From: a virus
Virus record (IMG/VR): IMGVR_UViG_3300039207_000002
Location: 1-21,194 of that record
Strand: one strand, 5' to 3'
DNA: 21,194 nucleotides
Shown here: piece after piece, positions 20,847 through 21,194 of the stretch
Position numbering within the stretch: position 1 is the stretch's first letter
Layout of the letters: each line of letters begins with the position of its first letter
Notes under the pieces: generated by a model
What the model was told of the DNA's origin: nothing
The model's database searches: none
What the model saw: only the letters and a program-made list of their open reading frames with translations
Translations under genes and position numbers: made by a program

Positions 20847-21194
20847 GACGTCCTACGCGCAGTGAGCGCCTGATCGGGGCGAGCGTGCTGTGCTTGGCTG
20901 TGGTGCTCGCCGTGCTGCTCCTGGCCTGGGCATCTATCACCTCCGCCTTGGACTCGTCCCGCGCTGATGTGCAGACGCTGCGGAGGCAGGTCATCGGCCT
21001 GGGTGCGACCCCGGCAGTGAGTGCCCCGCCGGGCGTGAGAGGGATTCCGGGGCTCAGTGTCGTCGGGCCTGCTGGTCGGGATGGGCTGAGCATTGTCGGC
21101 CCGCGTGGTGAGCTCGGGCCGGTCGGGAAGCCAGGCTTGCACGGCATCCCCGGCATGGCCGGTGCAATGGGCGTTGCAGGCGGGCAGGGTGCTG
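20843..21194 (+). CDS. Membrane-anchored collagen-like protein (partial, 3' end outside window)
   Basis: GTG 20843 overlaps the previous stop as GTGA. The frame stays open to the window end (117 residues visible). Residues 1-10 are basic and residues 11-33 are a strong transmembrane helix (LIGASVLCLAVVLAVLLLAWA), placing the rest outside the membrane or in the periplasm-like space. A short coil (37-52) follows. From residue 64 there are Gly-X-Y triplets, nearly continuous from 75 to 116 with one LSIV interruption, including GPAGRDG, GPRGELGPVGKPG and GIPGMAG. Collagen-like repeats in phage proteins usually form trimeric stalks in fibres. A membrane anchor is unusual for one. Confidence 0.75.
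   Translation, partial: MRRPTRSERLIGASVLCLAVVLAVLLLAWASITSALDSSRADVQTLRRQVIGLGATPAVSAPPGVRGIPGLSVVGPAGRDGLSIVGPRGELGPVGKPGLHGIPGMAGAMGVAGGQGA

Overview
The window is a late (virion structural) operon of a tailed phage or prophage with an HK97-type head and a siphovirus-type tail. High G+C, frequent GTG starts, stop/start overlaps and leaderless-type promoters point to a high-G+C Gram-positive (actinobacterial) host. All virion genes are on the + strand. The only gene called on the - strand is a homing endonuclease. No tRNA, rRNA, CRISPR array, integrase or IS element was seen. Whether this is a free phage or an integrated prophage cannot be decided from the window.

Layout. 1-2710: the C-terminal tail of a probable portal protein, a small unknown gene, a - strand LAGLIDADG homing endonuclease, a small virion protein that probably starts at a rare ATT codon, a glycine-rich head-fibre or adhesin-like protein and another small ORF. 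2730-4990: prohead protease and major capsid protein. 4987-5873: a long inverted repeat at the capsid stop, then a zinc-finger HNH homing endonuclease gene broken by a frameshift, followed by two more hairpins. 5961-10595: seven tightly overlapping genes that look like a glycan cassette: a two-domain glycosyltransferase, a small glycosyltransferase-like protein, a PglD/NeuD-like acyltransferase, a 64-aa unknown, a methyltransferase and two more GT-A glycosyltransferases. 10597-13934: small unknown, head-tail connector, tail terminator, tail tube, tail assembly chaperones with a -1 frameshift, and an HK97 gp10-like protein in an unusual place. 13949-21194: short tape measure protein, pectin-lyase-fold tailspike, lone helix-turn-helix gene, Dit/Tal-like minor tail protein with an inserted LamG domain, C1q-like tail protein, a small membrane protein, and a membrane-anchored collagen-like protein cut by the window end.

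How it fits together. Capsid building (portal, protease, capsid), neck and tail genes form the usual assembly line. The glycan cassette sits directly downstream of the capsid gene. The simplest inference is that it makes and modifies (acylates, methylates) a sugar placed on the virion, perhaps on the capsid, although cell-surface modification is not excluded. Two unrelated homing endonuclease genes flank the head-fibre/protease/capsid block. Both have a -10-like box exactly 6 nt before ATG, which suggests leaderless transcripts independent of the late operon. At the HNH gene the promoter lies inside the long hairpin, an arrangement that would let the phage silence the nuclease on late readthrough mRNA.
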